From Parasponia andersonii (lineage: Eukaryota; Streptophyta; Magnoliopsida; Rosales; Cannabaceae): a stretch of 64,000 bases of DNA. Each line of letters begins with the position of its first letter. Positions within the stretch are counted from its first letter, which is position 1. Where the stretch lies: contig JXTB01000035.1 in the NCBI GenBank assembly GCA_002914805.1, forward strand, positions 124,001 to 188,000, read 5' to 3'. Under the pieces are notes generated by a model, which had not been told where the DNA came from, did not search any database, and saw only the letters and a program-made list of their open reading frames with translations. A program made the position numbers and the translations under genes. Positions 1 to 12,567 of the stretch are shown here, piece by piece.

Positions 1-830
1 CGTTATTGAAGACAAGGTCAAGATATGAAAAAATGAGTACGTACGTGACTGGTAATCTTCGTCGCCTTCCACGAAATTTTGTAAATAAAGTATGGTTATT
101 TCACTTGTTATATTATACTCGTATTAAGGATTTCTGGACCATGAAAACAAACCAGATTCAAATAAAGATACGTGATTTTGATCGAGTATTCACTTGCCCC
201 TACCAACCAACATTAGTTGATTGTTTGACCATAGCACATTAGACAGGGTTTGAAAAACCATATATTAATTTTCAAGAGCAATGTTAGGACCTCATCTACT
301 ATTGCACTTCCCATTTTTTATGACGCCGTTGGATTTAGAACGCGAATCGACAGCACGTAATTGACGAATTAGAATTTATCACAAAAAGATTTAATACCAC
401 TTATTAATTCAACGGTGATAACTTAATTAGATAATGGGTGAGATTTATTGAGAGAGAGAAAATGAGCTAACAGATGAATTCCCATCGTTACTTATTTTTC
501 AAATCCTAAATAATGAAGGAGAAGAGTTTATATGTGGTCACAAAACCCCAAATAATGAACAGGAAGAGTTTTTATATGGTTGGGAAAAATTAATAGTTTG
601 CTTCTTGAGTTATCCCAGATGGATCCGAGTTAGCAGAATCCTGGATCTTTGAAAACTATCAAATGGGGTTTCTGTCGTCGTTATCGTGAGATTTTAAACA
701 CCAGCAGCCTAGCATTAGCTCATAGAATGAAAGTGTCTTGTCCAAGCCTCTGTATGTATGATAATTTGATGATATGATATTCACCGAGTCCCAGATTTGG
801 GGTGTCTTTCTTCTTAATTTTAATTACCCA
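1..830. other. Intergenic DNA, no gene seen
   Basis: AT-rich sequence with short open frames that match no family I recognise. No splice-linked coding pattern, RNA gene or element end is evident. Confidence 0.5.
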
Positions 831-870
831 ATGTTTATACATATAACTATATGTTTATACATATAACTAT
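831..870. repeat. 20-bp exact tandem duplication
   Basis: A 20-base unit beginning ATGTTTATAC occurs twice back to back (831-850 and 851-870) with no differences. It lies just upstream of the SINE-like fragment. Confidence 0.85.
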
Positions 871-879
871 AAGTTGCCA

Positions 880-1025
880 ACTGGCACTAGCTCAGTTGAT
901 CCAAGAATTGATGGATGTGTGTGTGAGTTTGAGAAAATCAGGATTCAAACCTTAATAGAGTGTGTGATAGTAACTCTTTCACATTTATAAAAACGCTATA
1001 TTATGTTTGTCGGTCTTTACTCTCC
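880..1025 (+). mobile_element. Possible tRNA-derived SINE fragment
   Basis: The sequence TAGCTCAGTTG at 888-898 matches the RNA polymerase III A box of tRNA-derived SINEs. About 50 bases downstream, GGATTCAAACC at 941-951 resembles a degenerate B box. This order and spacing is typical of tRNA-headed plant SINEs. The 3' end and target duplications could not be fixed, and the B box is imperfect, so this may be a decayed copy or a chance match. Confidence 0.4.
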
Positions 1026-1089
1026 GTAACTCAAAATAATCAAATTATATTCTCTTAAAATAAATATCAAGAAAAAATTGTGGAAACAA

Positions 1090-1645
1090 ACTATTAATGC
1101 ATGTGTGAATAGAAGTAAAAAAAGTAGTCGTAATAGCCGTAGTAAAAAAGACAGCCGTAATAGTAATAGTGAAAATGACAGCCATAATAATAATAATAAA
1201 ATATGGTATTCTCACTTCTTTTCAAAACCTATAAATAGAGGCTTAATTTCTTCATTCTTTTCATCCCAAAACTTGGAAGCATTTCAAGTTTCCTCTTCTA
1301 ATTAAATAATTTCTTTTCTCTTTGTGTCTCCTTTCAAAGAGAGTATAATTTCTTTGTGAAAGAGAAGGTTTCAAAGAGTGGCGGTATAACATACAAATAA
1401 GAGAATACTTGTGAGAAAGTGTTTAGGTGTACTGGGATCATTGGGTAGAAAAGAAGAAAATTTATATAATTGTAGAAACTTTTTACATAGTGAAATTCTT
1501 TTATGAGAGACAGTTTTCTCCTGATTTGAGAGTTTTCCACTTAAATTATTGTGTTGTGAGATTAGTTTCTATTCTCTATTATTCTGACATTTTTTTAAAG
1601 TGAAATCCTGAAAGCATCAAATCTGGATCGGTCAAATTCCCAACA
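1090..1645 (+). repeat. Left LTR of copia element A
   Basis: It aligns along its length with 2976-3533. Shared blocks include the AGTAGTCGTAATA area, CCTATAAAT near 1229, TCATCCCAAAACTTG, TTTCTTTGTGAAAG and TTTATATAATTGTAGAAA. CCTATAAAT(A/G)GAGGC may be the LTR TATA box. Confidence 0.85.
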
Positions 1646-1788
1646 AATGGCATCAAAATGGGTACTTCATTATACTATAGCTTGGTGTTAGTATAAGAAT
1701 TTATGTATAAGGAGGTTGTATTGGAGTGAGAGCATTTGTACCCTTTAATCTTTTTTGGAAATTTTCTTAGTAGTTTTTCAAGTTAGAT

Positions 1789-2560
1789 ATGCGAAGTGAA
1801 ATGTCAGGAAACAAGATTTCAATTCCAGTTAGAGCTGATGTGGAGAAATTTGATAGGAACATCAATTTTGGCTTGTGGCAAATACAAGTCAATGATTTAT
1901 TGATTCAGTCCAGATTGCACAAGGTTTTGAAAGGCATAAATGCTTCCAAGAGCAAAGATTATGAGAAATTTAGTACGAGCGATAAAGACTGAAATGATCT
2001 GGATGAGAGAGCTGCAAGTGCAATACGTATGTGACTGGCCAAAAATATCCTTGCAAATATACTTGAAATAATGACGACCAAAGATCTCTGGAGAAAGCTT
2101 AAAGAATTGTATCAGGCGAAAGGTGTCTCAAATCGAGTGTACTGAAGGAACAGTTTCATATATTGCATATGAATGAAGGTACAAAAATTTCTAATCGTCT
2201 AAGTGTCTTGAGTGGTATCATTTCTGAATTAGAGACTATTGAAGTGAAGATTGAAGATGAAGATAATGCATTACAATTTAATTGGTCTCTTCCACTTTTC
2301 TATGAGCATTTGAAACCTATTTTAGTGCATGGAAAAGAGAATGTAGTTTTTTCTGAAGTCACAAGTAAATTTTTGTCTGAAGAAATAAGGCTGACAAGTA
2401 GTGAAAGTAATATTCCATCTGAATGTTCATTATCAACAGTTGACACTAGGAAGAAAAACTTCATGAAAAAAAAATATAATATGCTGGAAGTGTGGACAAT
2501 CTGGGCACCTGAAAATAAATTGTTAAAAAGGTGGAGGAGGTTTGGCTAAAAACTCCAAAT
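1789..2560 (+). pseudogene. Broken copia gag remnant
   Basis: From the ATG at 1789 the frame reads a copia gag start: KFDRNINFGLWQIQVNDLLI, followed by LHKVLKGI. After a stop near 1990 the next segments give LWRKLKELYQAKGVSNRVY. A second open piece (2163-2549) gives MNEGTKISNRLSVL, IEDEDNALQFNWSLP and FSEVTSKFLSEE. These blocks occur in this order in copia nucleocapsid proteins. A damaged zinc-knuckle region follows near 2490-2540. At least two stops or frameshifts separate the parts, so it cannot make a working Gag. Confidence 0.8.
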
Positions 2561-2975
2561 CTGGTGATGCTGCTAATATTGTTTCCTATGATGTAGACGA
2601 TGATCTTGTCCTTTGATCATGATATGTGCATCCTCATGGCATACCGCTTATCTCTAACAATACCATGAAAGAAGATGTATTATAATTAGCTGCAGTAAAT
2701 TTGCACACAGGCCTTGGTTTGGCGCTGATGTTAGACATGTGCTAAATGAAATCGATGGCTAATAGATTCCCACAACGTGGGAGTGAACACCATAATTATC
2801 AGCAAGCTTCTTTCGACATGAGCCGAGATAAAATTCTTAGAATTCGTCAATTCTAAGTGGTATATATACTCATATGGTGGAGTATGATTGTCAGTAAAGA
2901 TAATGATAGCAACATAAGCTATGAGATAAGATGTATGTGAAGACGTGATTGAAATCAAGTTTTCAAATGGGAGAT

Positions 2976-3533
2976 TGTTGATGTATGTGTGAAAATAAGT
3001 AAAAAAAGTAGTCGTAATAACAATAGTAAAAAGGACAATTGTAATAGCAATAGTAAAAAGAGTAGCTGTAATAACAATAATAAAAGGTGATATTCTCACT
3101 ACCTTTCAAGGCCTATAAATGGAGGCTTCATTTCTTCAATCTCTTCATCCCAAAACTTGAAAGTATTTCAAGTTATCTCTTCTAATTAAATTTTTTATTT
3201 TCTCTTTATTTCTTATTTCAAAGAGAGTATAGTTTCTTTGTGAAAGAAGAGATTTCAAAGAGTGATGGTGTAAAGTGTGAATGAGAGAATACTTACAAGA
3301 GAGTATTTGGATATATTATGGTCACTAGGTAGAAAAGATAGAAATTTATATAATTGTAGAAATTTTTCATATAGTGAAATTTTTTCTGAAAAACAATGAT
3401 TTTTCTCATGATTTAAAAATTTTTCATTTAAATTCTTGTGTTGTAAAATTGATTTCTATTCTTTATTATTCCGATATTTTTAAAAAATAAAATCCTGAAA
3501 TCATTAAATTTAGATCGTCAAATTCTCGGTACA
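2976..3533 (+). repeat. Right LTR of copia element A
   Basis: It starts TGTTGATGTATG just after the purine-rich tract GGGAGAT and matches the left LTR along its length with many substitutions and small indels. A TATA-like CCTATAAATGGAGGC lies near 3111. Confidence 0.85.
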
Positions 3534-4217
3534 AACAAATAAATAAAGAATTATGAGGAGGACCCTTTGGATCGGACCTATTAAAAAAATCTCAAGACAC
3601 AAATAGATATTATTAATCCTTGGAAACCCCACATTTCAAATATGTTCTTTTCATTCGTCCTTTGTATTGAACAGGATCGCTCAATTTAATTCGGATAAAG
3701 GATCTTCTCCGGTAAAATCAACTCATTGGAAGCATAAATTCTTCATGTATTTTTTTAAATAATAGAAATAATACTAAATATTTGCACAAGTGAAACTACA
3801 ATTTTTTAGTCACTTGTTGTGGCAAAATTTGCACAAGTAATGAAGTAACATATAATAGAAACAACAATAAATCTTCCCCAAATTGCCTTTTTCATGAACT
3901 AGATATTCCACTTTTAGATTCACCTAAATGGGGAGCCCACTATCTTCTTATCTAATTCTATTGCTTGGTAGTGATATATTGGATAATTAAAAATTTAACA
4001 AGAAGCGAAAAAAGGAAAAGAGATATATAGGCCCCGTTAAACTTTAATACACATATTGAATGAGGCACGTGATCAAGAACAAATGTTGTTGAGACGGTCT
4101 TCATGTTAAAACGCTTTGCATGTGATTAGTGGGTCCTGGCCTGTACTACTCCCTTTCATCATCTCCTAATGCCGAAAAAGGTTTTTTTTTTTTAAATAAT
4201 GATATTACCAAAAAAAA

Positions 4218-4256
4218 AAGAAGAAGAAGAAGAAGAAGAAGAAGAAGAAGAAGAAG
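4218..4256. repeat. (AAG)n microsatellite
   Basis: About 13 uninterrupted AAG trinucleotides, preceded by a poly-A run and followed by a short GA tract. Poly-Arg and poly-Ser open frames over this site are products of the repeat. Confidence 0.9.
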
Positions 4257-4899
4257 GAGAGAGAGAGAGTGTCATAAGCAAATCCCAGTGCACCCAACTG
4301 GGCACTTTTTCCCGAAGTGATTCAATATTAGGCATACCCTTATAACAATTTGCTCTGATATGGTCCAACTGAGGTAATTGTTTGTCGAAATTGGACAAAC
4401 TACCCCAAACTCCACATTTCCATGCTTACACACTTTTTACGCGGACATGCCGCCTTTACAAACGTATGGTCATATGATACCAATATAAAATGATTAATCA
4501 ATAGCACATGGAGGGGATTTTTGGGCCTTGACATAATTTAGATTTTATGTTTAAGAAATTCATTTTACTACTTTGAATGTTATTTAGTTGTCCTTTCGGA
4601 AAACGGTATTGTCGTCACTTTTAGTTATAGTAAATCATACATCCTAAAATCGAAAGTAGATAAAAAAAAATAAATAAAAATATACCTATTAAACGAAATA
4701 TTTCATCTACTGGACTTTAGATTTTTTATTTTATTCATTATCAATTTTGACACTTAAAAAAAATCCCATGATAAAAAGGGAAAAAGTAAACTATTTACAA
4801 AATTAGACTTTTCATCTATTAAAAATTTTAGAATTCCAAATTCCTACCGCCCCCCGAAACTCACCCGGTCGAAAATTTTGATGGCTCGGGTACTATAAT

Positions 4900-4941
<42 letters not shown>

Positions 4942-4946
4942 GCATA

Positions 4947-5057
4947 TATTCAACTAGAGTCAAGGCGAGTATAGTTGAACACAAGATCGAGTGTTGGTAT
5001 ATTCAACTAGAGTCAAGTGAAGGCGAATATAATTGAACACAAGATCCAGTGTTGGTA
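4947..5057. repeat. Tandem repeat, two copies of 53 and 58 bp
   Basis: The unit starts TATTCAACTAGAGTCAA and ends AGTGTTGGTA. Copy 1 is 4947-4999. Copy 2 is 5000-5057, with a 5-base insertion and a few substitutions. It lies just downstream of a (TA)n tract. Confidence 0.85.
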
Positions 5058-5727
5058 GATGATGCAGGGTATTGTAAGTTTTATTAAGAAATAAAATATT
5101 TAAGTAATTTTAAGTGTGTAATCGTGATAATGAGAATTAATTTTGATTATATTTATAGATAGTTCGTTTTTTAGAATGAGAGCATTAGTAGATCTCCCAT
5201 TTTTTAAAATAAATTGAATCACCGGTCACAATTATTTTTTCAATTAAAAATAGGATAGGCTAATTGTAGAGTGTCCTCTTTTAGACTTCATTTTAACAAA
5301 TGTCTTCTTTGCTCTATTTTATAGCTAAATAGCTGAATATACCAACTTTAGTTCATGTACTTATACTGAGTATATTAGTTTTTATAATGGGTGTATCTTA
5401 CAACAAAATATATGAATTTTTGACCTATTTTAAATAAATATTTATTTTTCAAATGTTGTAGTAAAATAAACAGTATATCATTATATATACAAAGTGTTGA
5501 TATAAAACCTAATATTCTTAGTACAAAATTAAAGTTAGTGTATAAGTATATATACTAAATATAAAATTACATATCTCGGCCATTTAACTACAAAAAATGA
5601 AAAATGAATATTTATTAAAATAACTTATAAAAATAGGACACACATTCTATTTTTTTAAAAAAAAACTTATTTAGTAGAAATTTCCTTAAACAAAAATGCT
5701 AAAAGACTTGGTGGCTAGTTTCATATC

Positions 5728-5776
<49 letters not shown>

Positions 5777-7044
5777 TGAAGTGCTTCTTTTCAAATAAAA
5801 TTTAAGGAGTAAGGATTTGAACACTAGAGGGTCTACATGTTAGGAGGTTTAGATTAGTCTCCAACTATTTTTTTAAAATATTATGGTATATAGTAAATAA
5901 AGTAATGTTATAAAATACTAATAATGTCGAATATTATAATAGCATATTATTTATCCTGAATAATTCTAATTAATAAATGGTTTCTTGTATAAATCTATTA
6001 TAAATATAATTATAATTAATAATGATTCGAGACATTAGCAGGGGATGCTGCGTACGGTGCGTCTAGCATTGCGCTAATAGGTATTGAGCTAATACTTTAT
6101 GGATCATGAGAATTTAAGAAAAGTTTGTTCAATAATGAACCTCTGATTAGCAATTTTAGCACATTTTAAAAGCTATAAATGTAGGTGTAAGTGCAAAACA
6201 AGTTGTGATGTGACACGTGGTACCCTGTGGGGTGTAGGAGGAGCATTCTCTTATCCAGGAAACATTACGCACATCAATGACAACCTCTGTTAGTGATCAA
6301 ATCACGATATTTTATAAAATTCCCGCTCGTTATTATTGAGTAACATTAGTATAATTGATATTAGTATTACGACATTAATAAAAGTGGGATTCTTCGTCAG
6401 TTTCCCAAAAAAAAAATAAAATAAAAAATGTGGGATCCTTCAATAAAATAAGATGGAAAAAGCAAAGACAGAAGGGTGAAAACGACATTGGACAGTGACG
6501 CTAACGGCGTCAAAGAGTCCGTCAAGTTGGGTTTGTCAGTCTTTTTCCTGAGCTCAAGTGGGACCCTCATGAAATCATCCGGGTTTTGCCAGGGCAGAGT
6601 GAAAGGATGGGACAAGTGACCTTCCCGAGGTGAGAAATCTGAAATTATTTTACGCACATTTTTTCTTTAATTTATAATTATTTGAAAAAAGAAAGAGATG
6701 AAAGAGAGTAAAAACACTTTTGTACCAAGGAGTTCTGTGGACCCCACCCTTTTCCTCAGATCCTCCCTCTGTCCTCTTTCACTTTTTCTCTCTCTTCTTT
6801 TTTTTCCCACCACAATTTTTATTTAAAAATAAAAAAACTTTTTAACACTGCTTTCTGCAAATTACCGTGCTGATGTACCACAGGCTGATGAGGATGAAAT
6901 TGAAGTGATGAGACTGGTTATTATCTGTTCTTTTCTTTACTGTTTTATTTATTTTTCTGACTTTCCTGCTGCATGGTTTTGACTTCTTTCTCTTATTCAT
7001 TGACCCTTTTAGTGGTTTTAAAATAATATAAATAAATAAAAAAG

Positions 7045-7525
7045 CAAAAATTATATGCGTATATTCCTATTGTATCAAGATTTTATTTTATAATAATTAT
7101 ATAATATCATAATTATCTAATTAAGTGGGACTAATTAAATAGTTAAATTTTAGGCTTAGAAAATTATTAATTAAGTATGAACTTTTAATGTATGGTTATT
7201 TTAAGGATTGATGGGATCTCTATTGGCTATTAGTATATAAAAACAAAACTATTAGTATTTTAATCCTAAAGTTGAATAGAACGCACGCTATTCTTCTCTG
7301 TCTCAATTCACAGAAAGAGAATCTATTAAGCATACATAGAGTATTCTGGCTATGGAAGACCTCTAACCCTTTGGCTCTCAATCTAACGTTTCAGCTATGA
7401 TATTCATCGTCTTTGGCTATAGTTTCAGGTTTGTCTCAATTTCTTAACAAATATTTTCCTGATAATTTGGCATGATAGATTCTAGGATTGTATTTGGTTT
7501 AACAATTCATTATGTATATCTAACA
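7045..7525 (+). repeat. Left LTR of copia element B
   Basis: It matches 12568-13065. Shared blocks include ATTATATAATATCAT, CTCTATTGGCTAT followed by AGTATATAA, ATAGAGTATTCTG, GAAGACCTCTAAC and TTCATCGTCTTTGGCTATAG. AGTATATAA is the likely TATA box. The 5' boundary is approximate because the terminal TG is eroded. Confidence 0.8.
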
Positions 7526-7779
7526 AGTGATATCATGAGCATAAAATCATGTTAAATTGCTTAGTATAATCATGCATGTCTCTATTTTGTGATATCTTTA
7601 CTTATTTAATTTGTTAGGGTTTAGATATAATATGTATGATTGATGAATTTTTCATGATTTTATTGAGATATTCAGTGTTTGAGGGTTGAATTCTGAGTTT
7701 TGGGCCATAAAGTTTACAAATTAGGGCGAAAAATCGTATTAGGTTAAAGTTACCCAATTTTAAAATCGGGTAATTAACA

Positions 7780-7915
7780 CTAAGGCCGAAATTTGGCGCT
7801 GCGGCGCCCAAAACAAAAAGTTGGCAATGCAACGCCACACTCAAGCCGCAGTGGTGCCAATAGAAAGTTGGCGTGCAGCGCCAATCAATGGCGCTATAGC
7901 ACCACCACCTTGGTT
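7780..7915. repeat. GC-rich cluster of near-palindromic motifs
   Basis: Within otherwise AT-rich DNA, near-palindromes of the type TTGGCGCTGCGGCGCCCA recur about four times at roughly 30-40 base spacing: near 7793-7810, 7830-7845, 7868-7885 and 7888-7905. The cluster sits in the 5' internal region of copia element B, downstream of the primer site. The function is unknown. Confidence 0.7.
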
Positions 7916-9938
7916 TAGAAATTTTTTTTAGGTCAAATTTTGACCTAACTAAAGTACATGATTTCAATTTTGGGTAGTATTGAGTCGTTTTCGACTCAAT
8001 TTAAGGAGTTCCAATCTAAAATTTAATTAATCGATTTAATTTTCTCAACCCAATTTTAGTACGACTCACACTTTATCCGTTGATAACTCTATTTGGCTTT
8101 AAGAATTAATAAAAATGCTTGAAACTCAATCGATCATCTATTAATATTCGTGCATTAAAATTTTCAACTTTGGTTATTATTTTCTTTGCATTGTATATTT
8201 AAATATTTTGAAATAGATGAGTTGAAACAATATGTTTCCAAAGAAACCTCTATTGTATAGATTTATCTATTTTGAAATATTTAGATGATTGTGTGTTTAT
8301 TGTTCATGCGAATAATTACCGGCCCAAAGGAATGTGATCATTTGTCCGAATAATGAACACACTTGCTGTAATAGATTTGTGATAGCTGTTAAGCTTCTAT
8401 GTAGAGAGCAAATCAGCCCAAAGGAATATTTACTGTCTGACAAGATTTACTGTTAATATTTGATTACTGCACTAAAAAGTACCACTTACAAGTTGATAAG
8501 TCGGCCTAAAAGAAGACTTATTGATGTTGTTCTGGGTATCTTGTGATGAAAGTCCACCTTATATGTTTATTTGATATATGTCATGCTAGTATATCTTATT
8601 ATTTTATATGCTTAGTTTATAACATATTTTTAATGCGAGCTATTATTTTTTGTTTTTTATTCTTTGTTCAGTTTTTTTTTTAATATGTATCCGCCAATAT
8701 TAAGCATAATATTTGTGTTCAATAACACAAATCTTAAGAAATGCAATGAGTACAATGTGTTCGGTTACATTGATCTTGACATTATGCTCCGGATAGAACA
8801 TCCTACTGCTCTTGCAGTTTAAAGTTCTTTAAAGAAGAATTTTGAGTAGTAAATTCATTCTAATTGCATAAGTCTCATGGTCATACAACACTCCATTGTA
8901 GAAATCATAAAGAGCACTATATTTAAGGAGATAAATGCTAAGTAGTTCCTTAAAGCAATTATATGTCATTTTATTGAAAACGAAAATGTTGAAATGAGTA
9001 CCATTTTTTTTTTTGAAACCTCATTTCAATTCAGTATAAGGATTAAGGGAACATAATAGAGTCTATTATAGAGATGTCTAATCTCACTTCCAAACTAAAG
9101 ACACTTAAGCTAGAGTAGTTGAAAAACTTGCTCGTGCATTCGATCTCTATCTCTCTTCTTGCACAATTTAGTTAAGCAAAGTTACAATATTCTTAAGTAC
9201 AAATGATCTTTTCTGAGATCATTTCTTATAGTATACAAGAAGAAGATAGGTTGAAGTGAGAAAAGATTGAAAGTGCCCACTTAGCATATACTTCTCAAGA
9301 TAAGATAAAATAAGGAAAAGGAATAAGGGTAAGGAAGTTGTAGTTATGTCTTTACAACGTAAAGTTTAAAAGGAAATAAAATAAAGAATTTTTCTTTTCT
9401 TTTGCAAAAGGGTTGGATGTATAAGGTTGATTGTTCCAATCATACCTTTTAGCATATAAAGAAATGTATGCTTCTCAATTTTATTTGTCATAAATCTAAT
9501 TTAGCTCTTGTACCCAAATGCACTTAGTGAATAGATACGGATCCTACTATTCATGTAATTGTGTTCATACAAGATTGTTTGTAAAGTCAGTTACAAATTG
9601 ATGATGAAAGATTCATCTGTTTGGATAACATCAACACAACTTCAATAGAGGCTATATAAAGTTATTTAGATTACAATTAGAGGCTGGTTAAATTTTGGGT
9701 TTGAAAGAGACTTTTAAAATACTCTATTTTTTACATGAACAAATATAGTCATCCTTGTTCCTTCGGAAATAACTAAATTTAGTTTCTTTCAACATTCAAA
9801 TTTCTTGCTACTAGTTCTTTGATTGATAATCTTTATAAATTTAAAATAATTGTCTTATCAAGTTAATCTTGCATATTAAGAAATATGATACAAAAGGATA
9901 AATCAATTAAAAAAATTTCTCTGTAGTATGATACAAGC

Positions 9939-9987
<49 letters not shown>

Positions 9988-10915
9988 TAATAAATAATTA
10001 ATAGTCTCGTGTCAATAAAATTCTTAACCTACTTGACTTAATGGATTTTAAAATATGTATTAAGTACATTAAAGAATACAGACAGATATAAAGAAATTAG
10101 GTATCAATAAGAGATTTAACGTCTTAGAGCTAATTTATACTAATATATGTAGACTATTCCATACAATTATCTGGAATGGCTAACAGTATTACATTATGTT
10201 CACAGACAATTATTCTCATTAAGGGTACCTATTTTGGTTCGTGAGAAGTCTCGATTTCTGAATGTGTTTAAGTTTTTTTTTTCAATACCCAAGTTTAAAT
10301 TCAATTGACCTAGGAAATTAAAGCTGTCAAATCTAATCATAGTGCATACTATGGTAGGTAAGACGAATAAAGTTAACAAAGTCCAGAGCTTTTCACTCAG
10401 TTTCTAGAGACATACAAAATATCAGGAAATCCTAATATAAATAGTATTGTTTAATGACAATAATGCAAACTTAAAAATATGGTAAGAAGTGTGACTAATC
10501 ATTCTTCTTTACCTAAATCGCTCTAGGAAAGGAACCTAAGAATTGCAGTATACATAATAAACAAAGCTTCTACTAAAAATATAACTAAAACTCCCATGCG
10601 CTATAGATAGGCAAGAAGCTTAGCATTAGGTACTTGTATATCTGGGGTTGTCCAACTAAGATTAGGCCATATAGGGCATATGGAAAGTGATTGAACTTAA
10701 GAATTTTAGCTACTATTTTATTTTGTACTTTGAAAAGTTAATAAGATTCATTTTTATGATATCCCTTATAAATCATTTTCAAAATAGAAAAATATAAATT
10801 TTTTGAGGATGTTAAGTTTGGGGGGAGAAAATGTTAAGAATATTGTCTTTGAGGAGTTATTCATTTCTCTTCCTTTAGTTGCAATTAAACGTATTCAGAT
10901 TTCAGACTTTTATAA

Positions 10916-11594
10916 TTGACATTATTCAAGATACAAATTCGGATCAAGACAATATTTATCAACTTCCAAAAGAGCAAACTTAATAATCTCAAGAGAAAAT
11001 ACCATGAAGGAAATCTACTAGGAAAAAAGAGAAGTACAACTTCAGATATTTATGTTGTTAATCTCCAAGAACATATGTTTGATATGGGAGTAGAAAATGA
11101 TCTAATTATTTTCACTCAAGCTAAAACAATGTTCTAACTCTCAAAGTGGATTGATTCCATAAAGAATGAGATGAAATCCATGAAGGACAATGGCGTTTAA
11201 GATCTTGTCGATATTTAGGTTCATTCCCGATGTATCTTTTAGGATATCACAAAAGATCTATATTAATAATGATTATGTTTCAGGACATACGCCTATTGGC
11301 TAAGGGTGATAAACACAGTCTCAATCAGTGCCCATAATGAAATTGAAATTAAGAAAATACAGAAATTCTCTTATGTATTGACAATGGGGAATCTTATGTA
11401 CATTCAGTATTATTAGGCAGATATTAATAACCTTCATGTTAATCATTTACCAGCAAAATGGGTTATGCAGAGTTTAGAGAAAACATTAGTTTATGTGCTT
11501 ATTTATCAGAAATCAGAGAAATTTCAGAGATCATTGGGTATTCTAATTATGATTTTCTTGGATGTCTGTATAGTTAAAGATCCACTTCTAGTTA

Positions 11595-11632
<38 letters not shown>

Positions 11633-11711
11633 CTAAATGGAGGAGCTATTTGGAAGAGTGTTAAATAAACACTCACAACTTTTTTTACTATGGAAGCAGA
11701 GTATATATATG

Positions 11712-11743
<32 letters not shown>

Positions 11744-12110
11744 CTTGTTATAAGATATCGATTTATGGAATGTAAATGCGGAACTTTATCACCAGGCTGC
11801 AAACTATAGTTGATGTTTTTTAAAAGACCATTAAGAAATTATTATATAGTTAAGCTGCATTAATGTGCTCCAATAATAATAGAAACTCTTGAAGTGAAAG
11901 CATATAGACTTTAAGTTACCTATTGTTAAAATAAAGTATTCAGAGTTGACAGGTGTCTAAAAAACATGTAAGTACAAATTCTATGATAATGGTCACTCAC
12001 CAAAGGTTTATCATTTAAGGTGCTTTCATGAGTATATTGCTCATAATGGTATTGTATTTCAAAGATGTACAGCTTCAACGGAAGTTTGTAGTTTGGTCCA
12101 GATATTCATT
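10916..12110 (+). pseudogene. Copia pol remnant: reverse transcriptase and RNase H
   Basis: Near 11148-11200 the translation reads KWIDSIKNEMKSMKDNGV, the characteristic start of a copia reverse transcriptase. Later pieces give GDKHSLNQCP and FSYVLTMGNLMYIQ (11310-11410), GGAIWKSVK with TMEAEY (11640-11705), and SNNNRS-like and QVS blocks (11870-11960) of the RNase H region. The part between reverse transcriptase start and end is largely lost. Frames are broken by many stops, and (TA)n tracts at 11598-11629 and 11703-11742 interrupt the RNase H region. Confidence 0.8.
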
Positions 12111-12567
12111 AGTGACACTTATTCCTTATTTAATTTATACAAAATAAGGTTGATTGATTTTTTGTAATCTCTGAATTCAAATAAGATATTTATCATATTA
12201 TTATCTTTCTTACTGTGGTTTAAGCATAAAGTTTGCAGTAATACATTAAGACGAAAGACTAAGGTCGATCTCAGTTCAGTTTAAAGTAAGACCGGATGGA
12301 AATAGGCATGTAAGTTCACTTTTCATATAATTTCCATGTCATACATCCATACTTGATGTGTGTCATCGTGTATATTGATTTGATAATTATTGATGAATTT
12401 AATTACATACCTAAGTACAATGAAGACCGCTTTGATTTCATGTTGATATACAAGATGGTTCAGATTATTTTAAAGAGTAATTTCTTAACAGACAACAATA
12501 AAGTGCACACTCAAGTTTTTATTATATAATTGTCTCAGAAAAAACCCATGTAGCCTAAGTAGGAGAT

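Larger units (their letters stand above)
1090..3533 (+). mobile_element. Ty1/copia LTR retrotransposon, internally deleted
   Basis: Two diverged direct repeats of about 555 bp (1090-1645 and 2976-3533) flank about 1.3 kb of internal sequence. The internal part opens with a weak initiator-methionine tRNA primer site (TGGCATCAAAAT near 1648), carries copia-type gag fragments, and ends in a purine-rich tract (AATGGGAGAT) directly before the right LTR. Most of pol is missing, so the element is non-autonomous or a deletion derivative. The LTRs differ at many positions and gag has stops, so the insertion is old. CAAAC at 1087-1091 and 3532-3536 is a candidate 5-bp target duplication, but it shifts the ends by about 2 bases, so the exact termini are uncertain. 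Confidence 0.85.
3534..7044. other. Intergenic DNA with microsatellites, no gene seen
   Basis: AT-rich spacer. It contains a (GAA)n tract, (TA)n tracts at about 4903-4936 and 5731-5773, and a 53-58 bp tandem repeat (listed separately). A G-box core CACGTG lies at 6214-6219. The stretch 6480-6960 is less AT-rich and has pyrimidine runs like a plant leader region, but no coding exon follows before the copia LTR at about 7045. Confidence 0.5.

Noticed and set aside
4129..4398. Poly-Arg and poly-Ser proteins over the AAG tract
   Set aside because: Products of a trinucleotide microsatellite with no domain on either side.
6880..6960. Hammerhead-like CTGATGAG...GAAA and C/D snoRNA-like TGATGA...CTGA
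   Set aside because: Stem II is far too short for a hammerhead, flanking helices are absent, and no terminal stem or guide pairing supports a snoRNA.
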